64,000 nt of DNA. Source: Roseibium algicola. Its GTDB lineage: Bacteria; Pseudomonadota; Alphaproteobacteria; Rhizobiales; Stappiaceae. Below the pieces are notes generated by a model that ran no database searches, was not told where the DNA came from, and saw only the letters and a list, made by a program, of their open reading frames with translations. The stretch spans positions 992,001 through 1,056,000 of the forward strand of contig NZ_CP019630.1 in the NCBI RefSeq assembly GCF_001999245.1. Reading direction: 5' to 3'. The position numbers and the translations under genes are program-made. This document shows positions 27,907 to 35,538 of the stretch, piece by piece. The number at the start of each line of letters is the position of its first letter. Within the stretch, counting starts at the first letter, position 1.

Positions 27907-29250
27907 TCAAAGCAGGTGGCGGAGCGGTTGCTCCATCCGACCCGCGAAATTGGAAAGCAGGTCAATCGCCTGAGACGTGGTCACTCGGTCACCGGTCCAT
28001 TCCAGCACGAGAGCGAGATCCTCCCCCTGGCGCAGGATGCTGATGACAGGGCATTTGCCTGCATTAAGCTGAAGCGCCGAGATGCGGCTTGCTCTCAGGT
28101 CACGCACCAGCAGATCCACTTCTAGATCGTCGTCTGCCGGTTTGACCTGACCAAGCCAGAGCGAAGCAGCGGAGTAGGCTTGCGACTGCCACATATTCTC
28201 AACGCGGACTTTGGCGGGAAAGTTCCCGAAACTGGCAGCCGCAAACCCGGCTAGCAGAGCTGCCTGATCGGCTTGCCCGCCGTTTTCCTTCGCCCAGGCC
28301 ACGAAGTCTGCAAATCCTGTACCCGATACCTCTGCCCTGAGTTCGAAGCGCTGCGCCGTGGCACTTGCCGCCGGCGTTTCCGCGTGCAGGGTCTTGAGGG
28401 TCTCCAGATCCTTGACGTGAAACGGCTGGGGGTGGCCGGCATCGGCCAGACGCTGCAGGTCCAGCCCTTGTTCCTGCGCAAGCCGCCGTGCCTTGGGGGA
28501 CGCAAGAACTCTCCCGGCCACCCCGGGCGCTGTCTTGGCCGTCATCCGTTTTTCAGGAGAAGGTGCAGGCGTGTTAACAGGTTCCGTCTTTTCCTGCCGC
28601 TCCGGCGCTGTTTCACCGGCTGCGGAGATTGGTGCTCCAGCCGCCTTGCGCGACACTGCCTTGTCCGGCTTTTGCGCCGAAATCACCGCGATCGCCTGGC
28701 CGACAGGCACTTCCTCTCCCGCTTCCGCCAGAAGCGCGGCCACGAAACCGTCGCGGCCGGCATTGACCTCAACAGTGCTCTTGTCCGTTTCCACTTCGAA
28801 GAGAATGTCGTCAGCCGCAACGGCTTCTCCGGGCTGTTTGCACCAGGCAACCAAAAGGCCCGTGTCTTGAGCCATGCCGAGTGTCGGCATGATCACCTGA
28901 TGTCCGTCTGGAAGCTCATCCTCCCCGGCCTCCATGCCGCCCGGTACGGGTTCTGCCGTATCGACGACCTTCTCCGGTGAAGGCGCATTGCCTGCCTCTA
29001 CAGCCCCTTCCGGGGTTTCAGAGATCATCGCGATCACCTGTCCAACCGGAACATCGCTGCCTGCTTCCACGGAGACGTCGGTCAGATAGCCTTCCTTCTG
29101 CGCCTCCACTTCCATGGCGGCCTTGTCGGTTTCCACCTCGAAAAGCACATCGCCAGCGGCGACCGCCTCTCCCGGTTTCTTGTGCCAGGCCAGCAATTGG
29201 CCGCTGTCCTGGGCCATGCCGAGCGCGGGCATGATCACCTCATGCGGCAT
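27907..29250 (-). CDS. Lipoyl-carrier component of the dehydrogenase complex: two lipoyl domains, subunit-binding domain, degenerate E2 domain
   Basis: 447 aa. Two tandem lipoyl domains carry Lys43 in FEVETDKAAMEVEAQ and Lys157 in FEVETDKSTVEVNAG. A Pro/Ala linker leads to a peripheral-subunit-binding domain (about 246-285, VLASPKARRLAQEQGLDLQR). The last 150 residues resemble the end of an E2 catalytic domain, but the DHRxxxG active-site motif is replaced by TGDRVTTSQAID, so the catalytic His is gone and the domain is short. Such a protein can carry acyl groups but probably not transfer them to CoA. It overlaps the E1 beta gene by 11 bases. Confidence 0.85.
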   Translation of the reverse strand: MPHEVIMPALGMAQDSGQLLAWHKKPGEAVAAGDVLFEVETDKAAMEVEAQKEGYLTDVSVEAGSDVPVGQVIAMISETPEGAVEAGNAPSPEKVVDTAEPVPGGMEAGEDELPDGHQVIMPTLGMAQDTGLLVAWCKQPGEAVAADDILFEVETDKSTVEVNAGRDGFVAALLAEAGEEVPVGQAIAVISAQKPDKAVSRKAAGAPISAAGETAPERQEKTEPVNTPAPSPEKRMTAKTAPGVAGRVLASPKARRLAQEQGLDLQRLADAGHPQPFHVKDLETLKTLHAETPAASATAQRFELRAEVSGTGFADFVAWAKENGGQADQAALLAGFAAASFGNFPAKVRVENMWQSQAYSAASLWLGQVKPADDDLEVDLLVRDLRASRISALQLNAGKCPVISILRQGEDLALVLEWTGDRVTTSQAIDLLSNFAGRMEQPLRHLL

Positions 29251-30238
29251 GGACCAGCTCCCCGCGGCAGATCTTGCGCGCGTTGTCGGCAACTCCTGCG
29301 GCATTCGGAACGGTGATGTCTTCAAGGGCAGGCGAAAATGGCACCGGCACGTCCATGGCGCCCATGCGGATGACCGGCGCGTCGAGGTGGTAGAAAGCTT
29401 TCTCGCTGATCCGCGCTGCGATTTCCGCCGTCACGCCGTAGCTCTGGTGGCCTTCGTCGATGACGATGGCGCGCGACGTCTTGCGGACTGAACGCAGGAT
29501 GGTTTCCTCATCCAGCGGCACGATCGTGCGCGGGTCGATGATCTCCGCGCTGATGCCCTCGCGGGACAACGTTTCCGCTGCTTCCTCGGCTACCTGCACC
29601 ATGGAAGAGGTCGCCACCAGCGTGACGTCCCGACCCTCGCGCTTGATGTGCGCCTGACCGAAGGGGATCAGGTATTCTTCCTCCGGCACCGGGGCCTTGT
29701 CGTTGTACATCAGCTTGTCTTCGAAGATGACCACCGGATTGTTGTCCCGGATTGCCGTCTTCATCAGGCCCTTGGCCTCGTAAGCCGAAGACGGCATGGC
29801 GACCTTGAGCCCCGGAATGTGGGCGACAAGCGCTTGCAGCGACTGGCTGTGCTGGGCGGCCGAGCGGCGGGTTGCCCCCATGTTGGTCCGCAGGACCAGC
29901 GGCACGTTCAGCTTGCCGCCGGACATATAGTGGGTCTTGGCGGCCTGATTGCAGAGCTGATCCATGACCAGATAGAGAAAGTCGCCGAACATCAGGTCGA
30001 CGATCGGCCTCAGTCCGGTCATCGCCGCACCAACGGCTATGCCCATGAAGCCGGGTTCGGATATCGGCGTGTCGATGATCCTGTCCGTTCCGAACTCCTC
30101 CACCAGGCCGGACAGCACCTTGAACGGCGTTCCGGCCTCCGCGACGTCTTCGCCCAGGAGAATGATCGACGGATCCCGGCGCATTTCTTCCGCGATGGCC
30201 TCGTTGACGGCCCTGGACAGGGTGATTTCACGTGTCAT
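29240..30238 (-). CDS. Thiamine-diphosphate dehydrogenase E1 beta subunit (acetoin/pyruvate dehydrogenase type)
   Basis: 332 aa with REITLSRAVNEAIAEEMRRD, LLGEDVAEAGTPFKVLSGLV, DTPISEPGFMGIAVGAAMTG and GATRRSAAQHSQSLQALVAH; the C-terminal transketolase domain begins near VTLVATSSMVQVAEEAAETL. The protein pairs with the adjacent E1 alpha (gap of 11 bases) to form an alpha2beta2 E1 that decarboxylates a 2-oxo acid or cleaves an alpha-hydroxyketone. It resembles AcoB of acetoin systems and PdhB about equally. Confidence 0.9.
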   Translation of the reverse strand: MTREITLSRAVNEAIAEEMRRDPSIILLGEDVAEAGTPFKVLSGLVEEFGTDRIIDTPISEPGFMGIAVGAAMTGLRPIVDLMFGDFLYLVMDQLCNQAAKTHYMSGGKLNVPLVLRTNMGATRRSAAQHSQSLQALVAHIPGLKVAMPSSAYEAKGLMKTAIRDNNPVVIFEDKLMYNDKAPVPEEEYLIPFGQAHIKREGRDVTLVATSSMVQVAEEAAETLSREGISAEIIDPRTIVPLDEETILRSVRKTSRAIVIDEGHQSYGVTAEIAARISEKAFYHLDAPVIRMGAMDVPVPFSPALEDITVPNAAGVADNARKICRGELVHAA

Positions 30239-30249
30239 GGCGTCCCTCC

Positions 30250-31245
30250 TCAGGCGGCCGTGTCGGCGTAGACATGCATGTCCACTTCCCGCACATCCGG
30301 ATATTTCGCGTCGAGCGCATATTTGACGGCAGCTTCCGCATCGGCGGAGATTTCATTGTCGATGGCCACCAGTTCGTCGGCGGTCATGATCTTCTGGTCG
30401 ATCAGCCACTTGCCGAAGTTGGTGATCGGGTCGCGCGCAGACTTCCACTCCGTCTCTTCATCCTTGGCGCGGTAGTAGTCGCGGTTGATGTCGCCGACGT
30501 GGTGGCCGTGATAGCGATAGGTGTCGAGTTCGATGAAGAACGGGCCTTCGCCCTTTCGGCAGCGGGCGGCGAGCTCTCCCGCCAGCTTGTTCACGGCCAG
30601 CACATCCTGGCCATCGACCTTGAAGCTCTCGATGCCGAAGGCTTCCGCTCGGGCAGTCAGCGAACCGGCCGCGATTTCCTCGGTCTTGGTGTATTCGCTG
30701 TAACCGTTGTTCTCGCAGGCGTAGATGACAGGGAGCTTCCAGAGCGCGGCCATGTTCATGACCTCGTACCAGAGCCCCTGTGCCGTCGCGCCATCTCCGA
30801 AGAAACACACGGTGACGTGCCCGGTGCCCAGACGCTTGGCGGTGAGTGCCGATCCGGTGGCAATGCCCATGGAGCCGCCGACAATGGCGTTGGCGCCAAG
30901 GTTGCCGTTGGCCTGATCGGCGATATGCATCGACCCGCCCTTGCCCCGGCAATAGCCCTCTTCCTTGCCCAGAAGCTCGCAGAACATTTCCTTGAAATGC
31001 GCCCCCTTGGCGACACAGTGACCGTGCCCCCTGTGCGTCGACGTGATCTTGTCTTCGGGCGTCAGCGCTTCGCAGATGCCGACGGCCACGGCTTCCTGAC
31101 CGGAATACATGTGGGTCAGACCCGGCATCTTCGCCGACAGGTAAAGCTGGTTGGCGTTGTCCTCGAAGGCACGGATGCGCACCATCTGCGTGTACATGCG
31201 CAGATACTCTTCCGTGTTGTGTTTCTTTTTCTTCGCAGCGCTCAT
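30250..31245 (-). CDS. Thiamine-diphosphate dehydrogenase E1 alpha subunit (AcoA-like)
   Basis: 331 aa. The ThDP-binding motif is GDGATAQGLWYEVMNMAALW through ENNGYSEYTK. DKITSTHRGHGHCVAKGAHF and GKGGSMHIADQANGNLGANA are typical of the AcoA (acetoin dehydrogenase) subgroup more than of PDH E1 alpha. With E1 beta it would cleave an alpha-ketol (or oxidise a 2-oxo acid) and pass the acyl group to the lipoyl protein. No E3 (dihydrolipoamide dehydrogenase) gene is visible; it must be supplied from elsewhere. Confidence 0.9.
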   Translation of the reverse strand: MSAAKKKKHNTEEYLRMYTQMVRIRAFEDNANQLYLSAKMPGLTHMYSGQEAVAVGICEALTPEDKITSTHRGHGHCVAKGAHFKEMFCELLGKEEGYCRGKGGSMHIADQANGNLGANAIVGGSMGIATGSALTAKRLGTGHVTVCFFGDGATAQGLWYEVMNMAALWKLPVIYACENNGYSEYTKTEEIAAGSLTARAEAFGIESFKVDGQDVLAVNKLAGELAARCRKGEGPFFIELDTYRYHGHHVGDINRDYYRAKDEETEWKSARDPITNFGKWLIDQKIMTADELVAIDNEISADAEAAVKYALDAKYPDVREVDMHVYADTAA

Positions 31246-31299
31246 CTTGTTGTCCCTTGACTGGGCCCGGCCGCCGCGCGGCCGGGCACGATGGGCAGG

Positions 31300-32598
31300 T
31301 CAGTATCGGTTGGCGATCGGAAGTTCTTCGGCCGGGAACAGGCTGATCACCTCGACGCCCGTATCCGTCACCACGACTTCCTCCTCGATCCGGGCGGCGG
31401 AATAGCCGTCGGCGGCCGGGCAGTAGGTTTCCAGCGCGAACACCATGCCCGTCTTGATTTCCATCGGATGGTCGAGCGAGACCGCACGCGAGATGATCGG
31501 CCGCTCGTGCAGGGCCAGACCCAGGCCGTGGCCGAATTGCAGACCGAAGGCTGTCTCCTCGTTGGGGAAGCCGAACTCCTCCGCCTTGGGCCAGACTTCC
31601 GCCACCTTGTCGGTGGAAACGCCGGGCTTGATCATGGCGATGGAGGCATCGATCCATTCGCGCGCCTTGACGTAGGCATCACGCTGCGCCGGGGTTGCCC
31701 GGCCGATGTTGAAGGTGCGGTAGTAGCAGGTCCGATAGCCCTGATAGGACTGCAGGATGTCGAAGAACGCCTGATCGCCCGGACGGAAATAGCGGTCGGT
31801 GAAATTGTGCGGATGCGGATTGCAGCGCTCGCCGGAAATGGCGTTGATCGCCTCGACATCATCCGATCCCATCTCGTAGAGCATCTTGTTGGACAGGGCG
31901 ACAATGTCGTTCTCGCGCACGCCCGGCTTCAGTTCCTCGTAGATCATGTGATAGACGCCATCGACCATGGAAGCCGCCTGCGTCAGAAGCTGGATCTCGT
32001 CCCAGTTCTTGATCTCGCGCGCCGCCAGCATGATCTGCTGACCGTCCACCACGTTAAGTCCCTCTGCCTGCAGCGCATGGAACATGGCGGTTTCGGCATA
32101 GTCGACACCGACTGGCATGTCCGCCATGCCGGCGTCCCGGATCAGCCCGGCAATTTCGCGGGCATATTTGCGCATCAGGCCGAATTCCGGCGGAATGGTG
32201 CCGCGCATGCCGACCACACCTGCCCGGCAATGATCCGGCACCAGCCAGTCGGAGAACTTCTTGTGGTGGACGGCGGCTGAACCGAAGTCCCACACGTAAG
32301 GGGCATCATCGCCCGTCAGCAGGCAGAAGCGGCACATCTTGTCCCGCTCCCATTCGCCGATCTTGGTGGCCGAGACGTAGCGGATGTTGTTGACGTCAAA
32401 TAGCAGCAGCGTACCGGCGGGAGAGGCCTTCAGCGCCTCCCGTGTTCTGGCAAGGCGATACCGGCGCAGCCGATCATGGTCGATACGGCGTTCGAAATCG
32501 ACGGATGTGTGCCCCCAGGCAGGCAAACGCCCCTCCCAGCGCCAATGCGGTTCGAGATCCTGTGGCGTCAGGAGGTTGGGTAACAGTGCGCGAGACAT
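31300..32598 (-). CDS. M24-fold (prolidase/creatinase/DddP-like) protein with one metal ligand replaced
   Basis: 432 aa. AAGGAGAGAGCC before the ATG at 32598 sets the start. The N-terminal creatinase-like domain has LLLFDVNNIRYVSATKIGEW, and the pita-bread domain covers about 195-430. Of the five M24 metal ligands, Asp280, His357, Glu390 and Glu405 are in place (FFDILQ, FGHGLGLALHERP, FALETYC, ARIEEEVVV), but the second Asp, expected 11 residues after Asp280, is Cys291 (RTCYYRTF). It therefore may bind metal differently or act without metal, as creatinase does. The closest families by eye are prolidase-like and DMSP-lyase DddP-like proteins; neither function is shown here. It lies in the E1/E2 operon, 54 bases before E1 alpha. 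Confidence 0.78.
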   Translation of the reverse strand: MSRALLPNLLTPQDLEPHWRWEGRLPAWGHTSVDFERRIDHDRLRRYRLARTREALKASPAGTLLLFDVNNIRYVSATKIGEWERDKMCRFCLLTGDDAPYVWDFGSAAVHHKKFSDWLVPDHCRAGVVGMRGTIPPEFGLMRKYAREIAGLIRDAGMADMPVGVDYAETAMFHALQAEGLNVVDGQQIMLAAREIKNWDEIQLLTQAASMVDGVYHMIYEELKPGVRENDIVALSNKMLYEMGSDDVEAINAISGERCNPHPHNFTDRYFRPGDQAFFDILQSYQGYRTCYYRTFNIGRATPAQRDAYVKAREWIDASIAMIKPGVSTDKVAEVWPKAEEFGFPNEETAFGLQFGHGLGLALHERPIISRAVSLDHPMEIKTGMVFALETYCPAADGYSAARIEEEVVVTDTGVEVISLFPAEELPIANRY

Positions 32599-32664
32599 GG
32601 CTCTCTCCTTCGGATGCACCTACGCACATCCGTCATGTGAAAAAGAATATTGTTTTTCAGAATG

Positions 32665-33471
32665 TTACTGGATGCACCAGCCGCCATCGATGTGGATCAT
32701 CTGGCCGGTCATGTAATCGCTGTCGGGGCTGGCGAGAAACGACGCGGTGCCCTTGATGTCATCCGGATAGGACACACGCTTGATCACCAGTTCGTTGTTG
32801 GCGATGTCTTCGTAGGCCTGTCCGGCCCGTTCCTTGAAGCCGATTTCGACAAGATCCTTGTCGAGCTGTTCCCAAAGCGGTGTCACCACCACGCCGGGGG
32901 CATAGCCGTTGACGGTGATGTTGTGTTCGCCGAGCGCAACGGCCCCGCAATGGGTCAGAGCCAGGCAGCCGTATTTGGACGTGCAATAGACGGTCACATC
33001 CACCAGCGGCTTGCGCGAAGCGATGGAGCCGACATTGATCAGCTTGTAGGGAAAATCCTGTGGCCCTTGCGCAATCATCTGCCGGGCGGTTTCCTGCATG
33101 CCCAGCCACATTGCCTTGGTGTTGACACCCATGATGAGATCCCAGTTGTCCTCATCGATATCCATGAAGAAACGGGGCTTGTTGAGGCCGGCGTTGAAGA
33201 GGCCCACATTGATGCTGCCGAAGGCTTCGACAGTTGCCGCCACCGCCGCGGCGTTGTCCTCGCGGCGGGTCACGTCCATCTTGACCGCAACCGCCTTGCC
33301 GTTACCGGCCGCATTGATCCGCTCCGCGACGGCCTGGGCTTCGTCGAGGTCCAGATCACCAAGACAGATGTTGGCGCCCTGAGCTGCAAAATGCTCGGCG
33401 TTGGTTGCGCCCATGCCGCGTGCGGCACCGGTAATCAGAACGTTTTTTCCCTTGAGCCGATTGGGGTCCAT
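32665..33471 (-). CDS. Short-chain dehydrogenase/reductase (SDR) of the dehydrogenase arm
   Basis: 268-aa classical SDR. LITGAARGMGATNAEHFAAQ is the cofactor loop, GDLDLDEAQ with Asp after strand 2 indicates NAD, FNAGLNKP is the NAG motif, and YCTSK is the YxxxK pair. SDYMTGQMIHIDGGWCIQ closes it. Sequence shared with the SDR at 36578 (NKP, EDNW, IMGVN, GMQE, ARQMI) marks them as paralogues. It is probably an alcohol or polyol dehydrogenase feeding the ketol-cleaving complex downstream. Confidence 0.88.
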   Translation of the reverse strand: MDPNRLKGKNVLITGAARGMGATNAEHFAAQGANICLGDLDLDEAQAVAERINAAGNGKAVAVKMDVTRREDNAAAVAATVEAFGSINVGLFNAGLNKPRFFMDIDEDNWDLIMGVNTKAMWLGMQETARQMIAQGPQDFPYKLINVGSIASRKPLVDVTVYCTSKYGCLALTHCGAVALGEHNITVNGYAPGVVVTPLWEQLDKDLVEIGFKERAGQAYEDIANNELVIKRVSYPDDIKGTASFLASPDSDYMTGQMIHIDGGWCIQ

Positions 33472-33483
33472 GAATTCCTCCCA

Positions 33484-35313
33484 TTAAAGTTTTCCAGCCT
33501 CCCGCAGAAGTCGGTCGGCACGATCTTGAGCCATCTGCAACGCGGCTTTTGGCGTCTTCACGCCACGCAACATGTCGTGGCATTCCTCCCCGCAGATGCG
33601 GATGATGTCGTTGATTTCCGGGATCGGCGGTCGTGGCCAGAACTGCAGTTCGTCCCGCCAGGACATGGCGTCCACCGCTTCAAAGATCGGAGACAGGCGC
33701 CGGACTTCCGGGTCCGCGCCAACCGAATAGCGCGGATTGGTGCGGCTGCCGTGTTCGACGTAGAGCTTTTGCGCTTCAGGCGACGTGAAGACGATCAACG
33801 CTTCGGCTGCCGCCTCCAGCCGTTCCGGCGCGATATTGGCCGGAATGCCGAGCAGATAGCCACCGACCGGGGCGATATTCTGCGCATTCGGGCCGGAAGG
33901 ATGCGGCAGGAAACCAACCTTGCCGTGAGCCGCGCAGGCCGGATTCTGTTCGAAGTATGGAGCGAGCAAAGTATAGCCGTAGGCCATCGCTACACGTCCG
34001 CTGGCGAACGGACGGACGCGCTCGTACCAGGACATCGACAGGATATCTGGCGGCGAATATTGCAACAGCGCCATCAGGTATTCGGCAGCATCGAGTGCAC
34101 GTTCGGAATAGATGACAGGCCGGTAGCCGCCGTCTGCCAGTCGCGAGGCGTCATAACCACCAGCCTGTTTGGGCAAATCGAGAATAGGCTGACCGAAGTC
34201 CGCACAAGTCATCATGAATGTATGGCCAAGCGCCGTCCCGCGTGCCGCGTTCCAGGCAATTCCGTATCTGCCCTGAACCGGGTCGTTGAGCCGGGCGGCG
34301 GCCTTGAGCAGCGCGTCCGTGGTGAGGGGCGGTTCAAGCCCTGCTTCCGCCAGCAGATCCTTCCGGTAAAACAGCAGTTCCGGCGTAGTCTGCGAAGGCA
34401 CACCGTATGGCTTGCCTCCCCAGTGAGCTGCCTGCCAACCGGCGGTGTGAAAATCGCTCGGCTGAAGCCGCTCGACATCCAGCACTTCGTCCAGCGGCAG
34501 GAGATACCCGTTCTCGGCAAACTCCCCAAGCCACGGCAGGTCCAGGGCAATCAGGTCATAGCGACTTGTCGCCCTGTGGGCGTTCTTGACCGCTTCTTCG
34601 TGAAGCCGGTCGATGGAAAAGGCCCGCTGCTGAATGGAACACCCGACCACCTGCTCGAACTGGCGTTTCAGACCATGCATCACCATGAAGGTGGGATCGC
34701 CATGGACCAGAACGCGAAGATCGCCGGACAGTTTCAAGGGTTCAAGCAGGACCTGGGGCGGCTGGATCGTCTGGGCTTCCAGATAGGACCCGCCAAAATA
34801 ATAGTCCTGTGTGCCGGAGCGCAGATCGGCAGAACCGAACGATTGTGCCGCCATCCTGCGGACCCGGCTGCTGAACTGGGTCCATGCCTCCAGCATGTCG
34901 GCGCTCGGATGGAGGGAGTAGCTTCTGCCGGAAGACGTCCTCGGCCTTTGCTCGATCAGGCCGTTGTCGATCATCTCGCGCATGCGGCGGCTGGCTGTCG
35001 CGTAGGGAACGCCCGACGCGCCAATGAGCGAGGTCGGGGTCACCGCCTTCGCTTCCAGATGCCTTTTCACCAGATAGGTCGACATTTTGACATAGGGGTT
35101 CGGAGCAGATATCTCCAACAGACCATCCATCTCTTCTTCAAAGTTCTCCAGAAAGCTGAGAACCTGGAGGATTTCCGTCTTGGCCTGTTGCGTCAGATAA
35201 GTCTTTTCGCGAACCAACTCTCCCTCTTGCTGGTTCATCGCTCGGCTCCAGTTTTCCGGACGGGATGAACCACTGCTGCGTTTCCTCGTTTTGGATATTT
35301 TTTGGATCGACAT
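33484..35313 (-). CDS. Cytoplasmic regulator: winged-helix DNA-binding domain fused to a family-1 solute-binding-protein domain
   Basis: 609 aa. There is no signal peptide: the N-terminus MSIQKISKTRKRSSGSSRPE is basic and hydrophilic, and AGGAGG seven bases before the ATG confirms the start. Residues about 75-140 form a MarR/LysR-like winged helix (TSLIGASGVPYATASRRMRE, MIDNGLIEQRPRTSSGRSYS). Residues about 196-605 are a type-1 ABC solute-binding domain: HGDPTFMVMHGLKRQFEQVV, DLIALDLPWLGEFAENGYLL, TTPELLFYRKDLLAEAGLEP and VGGYLLGIPANIAPERLEAA. It therefore looks like a one-component regulator that senses a sugar-like ligand in the cytoplasm with a periplasmic-protein fold. It is divergent from the ribose-type ABC operon, with two palindromes between. 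Annotation as an extracellular solute-binding protein would be wrong. Confidence 0.85.
   Translation of the reverse strand: MSIQKISKTRKRSSGSSRPENWSRAMNQQEGELVREKTYLTQQAKTEILQVLSFLENFEEEMDGLLEISAPNPYVKMSTYLVKRHLEAKAVTPTSLIGASGVPYATASRRMREMIDNGLIEQRPRTSSGRSYSLHPSADMLEAWTQFSSRVRRMAAQSFGSADLRSGTQDYYFGGSYLEAQTIQPPQVLLEPLKLSGDLRVLVHGDPTFMVMHGLKRQFEQVVGCSIQQRAFSIDRLHEEAVKNAHRATSRYDLIALDLPWLGEFAENGYLLPLDEVLDVERLQPSDFHTAGWQAAHWGGKPYGVPSQTTPELLFYRKDLLAEAGLEPPLTTDALLKAAARLNDPVQGRYGIAWNAARGTALGHTFMMTCADFGQPILDLPKQAGGYDASRLADGGYRPVIYSERALDAAEYLMALLQYSPPDILSMSWYERVRPFASGRVAMAYGYTLLAPYFEQNPACAAHGKVGFLPHPSGPNAQNIAPVGGYLLGIPANIAPERLEAAAEALIVFTSPEAQKLYVEHGSRTNPRYSVGADPEVRRLSPIFEAVDAMSWRDELQFWPRPPIPEINDIIRICGEECHDMLRGVKTPKAALQMAQDRADRLLREAGKL
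35289..35298. promoter_or_regulatory. Third copy of the operator half-sequence inside the regulator gene
   Basis: TTTTGGATAT, identical to the half-sequence in both palindromes at 35367-35400, lies 15-24 bases into the regulator coding sequence. It is 83 bases (about eight helical turns) from the first palindrome copy, so looping or autoregulation is conceivable. Confidence 0.35.
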
Positions 35314-35366
35314 TGAATGTCCTCCTAAGCGTGAGCGACGTGGCCGATTAGAAAAACGGCCAAAAA

Positions 35367-35400
35367 ATCCATTTTGGATATAAGAACATCCATTTTGGAT
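35367..35400. promoter_or_regulatory. Twin palindromic operators between the fusion regulator and the ABC operon
   Basis: ATCCATTTTGGAT occurs twice, at 35367-35379 and 35388-35400, each followed by AT. Each is a dyad (ATCCA/TGGAT around TTT), and the copies start 21 bp apart, two helical turns. They sit in the 225-base divergent region, 41-74 bases upstream of a weak promoter candidate for the ABC operon, which suits an activator site. Confidence 0.7.
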
Positions 35401-35440
35401 ATTTTCGAGGGGGCGTCGTTCTGCCGAGGCGTGCAGGCTT

Positions 35441-35469
35441 TTGAGTGACGCTCACGGTGGGCGCATATC
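35441..35469 (+). promoter_or_regulatory. Candidate promoter of the ribose-type ABC operon
   Basis: TTGAGT (35441-35446) and CATATC (35464-35469), 17 bases apart, about 70 bases before the binding-protein ATG. The match to consensus is moderate, as expected if activation is required. Confidence 0.4.
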
Positions 35470-35538
35470 CGTGTCAGGAGGAGGCACGGTTCAGAATTCA
35501 GACCATTCGAAATGGTCTCTCAGGGAGGAAATGAAACG

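Noticed and set aside
31300..32598. Naming the M24 protein as DMSP lyase DddP
   Set aside because: Only general similarity in the N-terminal domain and fold; a key metal ligand is replaced and no other DMSP gene is present.
32650..35268. Very long open frame (about 870 codons) on the plus strand, antisense to the SDR and the fusion regulator
   Set aside because: It is fully covered by two well-supported genes on the other strand; long antisense frames are expected in GC-rich DNA. It has no ribosome binding site or recognisable domain.
33484..35313. Annotating the fusion protein as a periplasmic ABC sugar-binding protein
   Set aside because: No signal peptide, a clear winged helix in the first 140 residues, and a separate proper binding protein at 35539.
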